From contig JBASCW010000036.1 of NCBI GenBank assembly GCA_049651845.1, positions 1-26,595 of the forward strand: a DNA stretch of 26,595 bases. The letters run 5' to 3'. This document shows positions 24,816 through 26,595 of the stretch, piece by piece (position 1 is the first letter of the stretch; each line of letters begins with the position of its first letter). A program made the position numbers and the translations under genes. Under the pieces are notes generated by a model. It saw only the letters and a list, made by a program, of their open reading frames with translations, had not been told where the DNA came from and made no database searches. The stretch is from RBG-16-66-20 sp049651845 (GTDB taxonomy: Bacteria; Pseudomonadota; Gammaproteobacteria; Burkholderiales; SG8-39).

Positions 24816-25435
24816 TTCCAGGCGTTGTGCACGATCGCGCGCAGCAGCTGCAGCCGGCGGTGGAAGAAATGGTCGGCGCCCGGCACCACCACCACCGGCA
24901 GGTCCTGCGGCTTCGCCCAGTCGAGCACGTCGGCGAGCGGCACCGTCGTGTCCTCCGCGCCGTGGATCAGGATCGTGTCAGCCGGCACCGGCATCGCATC
25001 CAGGTGCTTCACCGCGAGACCGACCAGCACCATGCGCTCGGGTTTTATTCTCTGGGCCAGTCGAGTCTGCACCGCGGCGCCGAACGAAAAACCTGCCAGC
25101 ACCGGACTCTTGCTCCTTGAAATTTCGACGATGGCGGCGAGATCGTCCACCTCCCCGCGCCCCTCGTCGTGCACGCCCTCGCTCAGGCCCACGCCGCGGA
25201 AGTTCGGCCGCCAGGCCGCGTAGCCCAGTTCCACGAAGGCGCGCGCGAGCGTCTGCGCGACCTTGTTGTCGAGCGTGCCGCCGTGCAGCGGATGCGGGTG
25301 CGCAATGATGGCGACACCCCGTGCAATGCCGCTTGGCGCGCCCGCGGGCTCGTCGACCGCGCACTCGATGTTGCCGGCCGGGCCCGCGACGAGTTCGCGC
25401 CGCCGGGTCACCGCCCCGCCCGCCGCGCGCGTCAC
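24812..25435 (-). CDS. Alpha/beta hydrolase (dienelactone-hydrolase-like serine hydrolase)
   Basis: The protein has 207 residues. HPHPLHGGTLDNKV gives the oxyanion-hole region. The nucleophile elbow GFSFG has Ser117, the acid is Asp162 in HGAEDTTVP, and His189 in GADHFFH completes a canonical triad. This subgroup of small cytoplasmic hydrolases (COG2945-like) has no settled substrate. The start is GTG at 25435, 10 bp after the ferredoxin stop. A second GTG at 25411, eight codons in and preceded by GGGCGGGG, is equally credible and would give 199 residues. It is coupled to the downstream ABC ATPase. Confidence 0.88.
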   Translation of the reverse strand: MTRAAGGAVTRRRELVAGPAGNIECAVDEPAGAPSGIARGVAIIAHPHPLHGGTLDNKVAQTLARAFVELGYAAWRPNFRGVGLSEGVHDEGRGEVDDLAAIVEISRSKSPVLAGFSFGAAVQTRLAQRIKPERMVLVGLAVKHLDAMPVPADTILIHGAEDTTVPLADVLDWAKPQDLPVVVVPGADHFFHRRLQLLRAIVHNAWK

Positions 25436-25445
25436 GTGCAGGTCA

Positions 25446-25757
25446 TCAAATGCGGAGCCGCTCGACGATGCGGCCGTGCCGCAGGTGCTGCTCGATGATC
25501 TCGTCGATGTCGGCGCGGTCCACGTAGGTGTACCAGACCGCCTCCGGGTAGATGACGACGCACGGCCCCTCTTCGCAGCGGTCGAGGCAGCCGGACATGT
25601 TGACCCGCAGCTTGCCTTCGCCGGCCATGCCCAGCTCCTTCACGCGCTGCTTGGCGTAGTCGCGCATCGCCGAGGCGCCCTTGCCGTTGCAGCAGGGCCG
25701 CTCCTCGCCTTCGCGCTGGTTGCAGCAGAAGAAGATGTGCCGCTCGTAATACGACAT
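25446..25757 (-). CDS. Thioredoxin-like [2Fe-2S] ferredoxin
   Basis: The protein has 103 residues with a thioredoxin-like 2Fe-2S fold, as in NuoE-related shortened ferredoxins (COG3411). Cysteines occur at 11-12 (HIFFCCNQR), 22-23 (RPCC) and in SGCLDRCEEGPC (57, 61 and 66); the likely ligands are one from each N-terminal pair plus Cys57 and Cys61. The partner and role are unknown. The ATG at 25757 has no Shine-Dalgarno, and TAAAAT lies 6 nt upstream, suggesting a leaderless transcript. It ends with tandem TGA stops, 10 bp before the hydrolase gene. Confidence 0.88.
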   Translation of the reverse strand: MSYYERHIFFCCNQREGEERPCCNGKGASAMRDYAKQRVKELGMAGEGKLRVNMSGCLDRCEEGPCVVIYPEAVWYTYVDRADIDEIIEQHLRHGRIVERLRI

Positions 25758-25763
25758 CGGGCG

Positions 25764-25769
25764 ATTTTA
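25764..25769 (-). promoter_or_regulatory. Candidate -10 element for the ferredoxin-hydrolase-ABC operon
   Basis: The minus strand reads TAAAAT, 6 nt before the ferredoxin ATG. Together with the missing ribosome site this suggests that transcription starts at or next to the ATG. No -35 is apparent. A perfect 7-bp hairpin (25779-25785 with 25790-25796) lies just upstream. Confidence 0.35.
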
Positions 25770-25797
25770 CCGGAGCGCTCGCGCCCACTGGCGCGAC

Positions 25798-26595
25798 CTA
25801 CGTTCGCAGCCTTCCCGCGGCAAGGTAGACGAGGTAGACGAGCGCGGCGAACGGCCAGACCGCCGACACCAGGCGCGTGAGGCCGTTGAAGTTGAGGAAG
25901 TGGCCCTGCTCCCAGACCTTGAGCGTCGCCGCGAAGTACGGATTCGGCGGCGAGAGATTGACGAGCACCGTCGCCGCCATCAGCAGCGCCGCGGCGAGCG
26001 CCAGGCGCGCGGTGCGCGGCAGCCGCATCGCCGCGAACGCGAGCAGGAGTCCCGCCGCGATGCCGAGCTGCGCGCCGGGCGTGAGCCAGGCGAAGACGTG
26101 CTCTGCCTGCATGAGGATCGCGAACGCCGCCGTTTTCACCACCAGCGCGAGCGCCACCAGTGCGCCGACCAGGCGCCGCGCGGGCGCGCCCTCGCGCAGG
26201 CCGGCCGAGGCGAGCAGCGCCACCGCCGCGAGGTTGGCGGCCGTGGTCGCCGCCTCGATCGAGACGAACAGCTCGGCCGCGTGCCGCTTGCCGACCGCGC
26301 CGCTGAACAGGTCCCTCAGGTCGCCGGTGCCGAACAGCAGCGAGGCCGGGTTGAGCTGTGCGAACAGCCACAACGCGAGCAGCATCAAGCCGAGGTCCGA
26401 GGCCACGCCGGGGGCGAAGGCGAGCGCGCGCAGCCGGCGCAGCGCCTCGACGTTGCGCAGCTCGTCGGCGAAGCGTGCGCCGACGAAAGCGCCGGCCGTC
26501 GCGCCGGCGAGGTTCGCGAGCACGTCGACGTTCGAGGCGATGCGCGCGGGCATGTAGCTCTGCGCGGCCTCCAGCAGCAGCGACAGCAGCGCGCC
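25798..26595 (-). CDS. VanZ-like family multi-pass membrane protein, 5' end beyond window
   Basis: The frame is open from the window edge at 26595 to TAG at 25798-25800, giving 265 visible residues. The first visible part, LLSLLLEAAQSYMPARIASNVDVLANLAGATAGAFVG in pattern, matches the end of a VanZ-like domain (E-x2-Q-S-y-x-P-x-R at its core). About seven further hydrophobic segments follow, so this is a long form with a second membrane domain. Function is unknown; the VanZ name comes from a teicoplanin-resistance accessory protein and does not imply resistance here. An internal ATG at 26553 lies inside the VanZ motif and is not the true start. It ends 40 bp before the ferredoxin gene. Confidence 0.8.
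   Translation of the reverse strand, partial: GALLSLLLEAAQSYMPARIASNVDVLANLAGATAGAFVGARFADELRNVEALRRLRALAFAPGVASDLGLMLLALWLFAQLNPASLLFGTGDLRDLFSGAVGKRHAAELFVSIEAATTAANLAAVALLASAGLREGAPARRLVGALVALALVVKTAAFAILMQAEHVFAWLTPGAQLGIAAGLLLAFAAMRLPRTARLALAAALLMAATVLVNLSPPNPYFAATLKVWEQGHFLNFNGLTRLVSAVWPFAALVYLVYLAAGRLRT

Noticed and set aside
25779..25796. Perfect 7-bp hairpin TCGCGCC-CACT-GGCGCGA between the VanZ-like and ferredoxin genes
   Set aside because: It has no T-run on either strand, so it is not a convincing intrinsic terminator, and short GC palindromes are common here. It is mentioned only as context for the ferredoxin promoter.
25798..26595. VanZ-like protein as an antibiotic-resistance gene
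   Set aside because: The VanZ fold is common in membrane proteins unrelated to resistance; no van genes are nearby and the gene is cut by the window edge.

Overview
The window looks like an ordinary stretch of core chromosome from a GC-rich (roughly 68-70% G+C by eye) Gram-negative bacterium, most likely a betaproteobacterium. That assignment is an inference from gene content and order: gatCAB diverging from mreBCD-mrdA-rodA, aceA followed by aceK, a pilT/pilU pair diverging from yggS-proC-yggT, and protein sequences close to the betaproteobacterial forms as I know them. I saw no rRNA, tRNA, CRISPR array, insertion sequence, integrase or phage module. Coding density is very high. The longest gene-free stretches are about 180 bp (before aceA) and 155 bp (between gatC and mreB).

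Layout, left to right. (1) The tail of a YqjE-like membrane protein and a YqjK-like protein (+). (2) pyrE and xthA (-), overlapping by a TTGA stop/start. (3) Two tandem paralogous secreted coiled-coil proteins with a two-cysteine N-terminal domain (+). (4) gatC-gatA-[unknown secreted Cys-rich gene]-gatB (-), the GatCAB amidotransferase that corrects mischarged Glu-tRNA(Gln)/Asp-tRNA(Asn). (5) mreB-mreC-mreD-mrdA(PBP2)-rodA (+), the rod-shape/elongasome operon. (6) aceA-aceK (+), isocitrate lyase with the kinase/phosphatase that sets flux between the glyoxylate shunt and the TCA cycle. (7) yggS-proC-yggT (-), PLP homeostasis, proline synthesis and a small membrane protein. (8) pilT-pilU (+), the type IV pilus retraction ATPases, ended by a clear intrinsic terminator. 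(9) A secreted GlcG/HbpS-like protein and a DUF423 membrane protein (+). (10) A minus-strand run: VanZ-like protein (cut by the window edge), 2Fe-2S ferredoxin, alpha/beta hydrolase, NodI-type ABC ATPase, NodJ-type permease, HemJ-like protein and a THUMP-domain RNA methyltransferase.

Many neighbouring genes are fused by stop/start overlaps (TTGA, ATGA, GTGA, TAGTG), so the operons are probably translationally coupled. I do not see a convincing undescribed multi-gene system. The observations most worth a second look are the Cys-rich exported protein coupled between gatA and gatB, the lower-GC patch inside gatB, the near-identical leader elements before aceA and pilT, the inverted repeats upstream of aceA and pyrE, and the tandem secreted paralogs.
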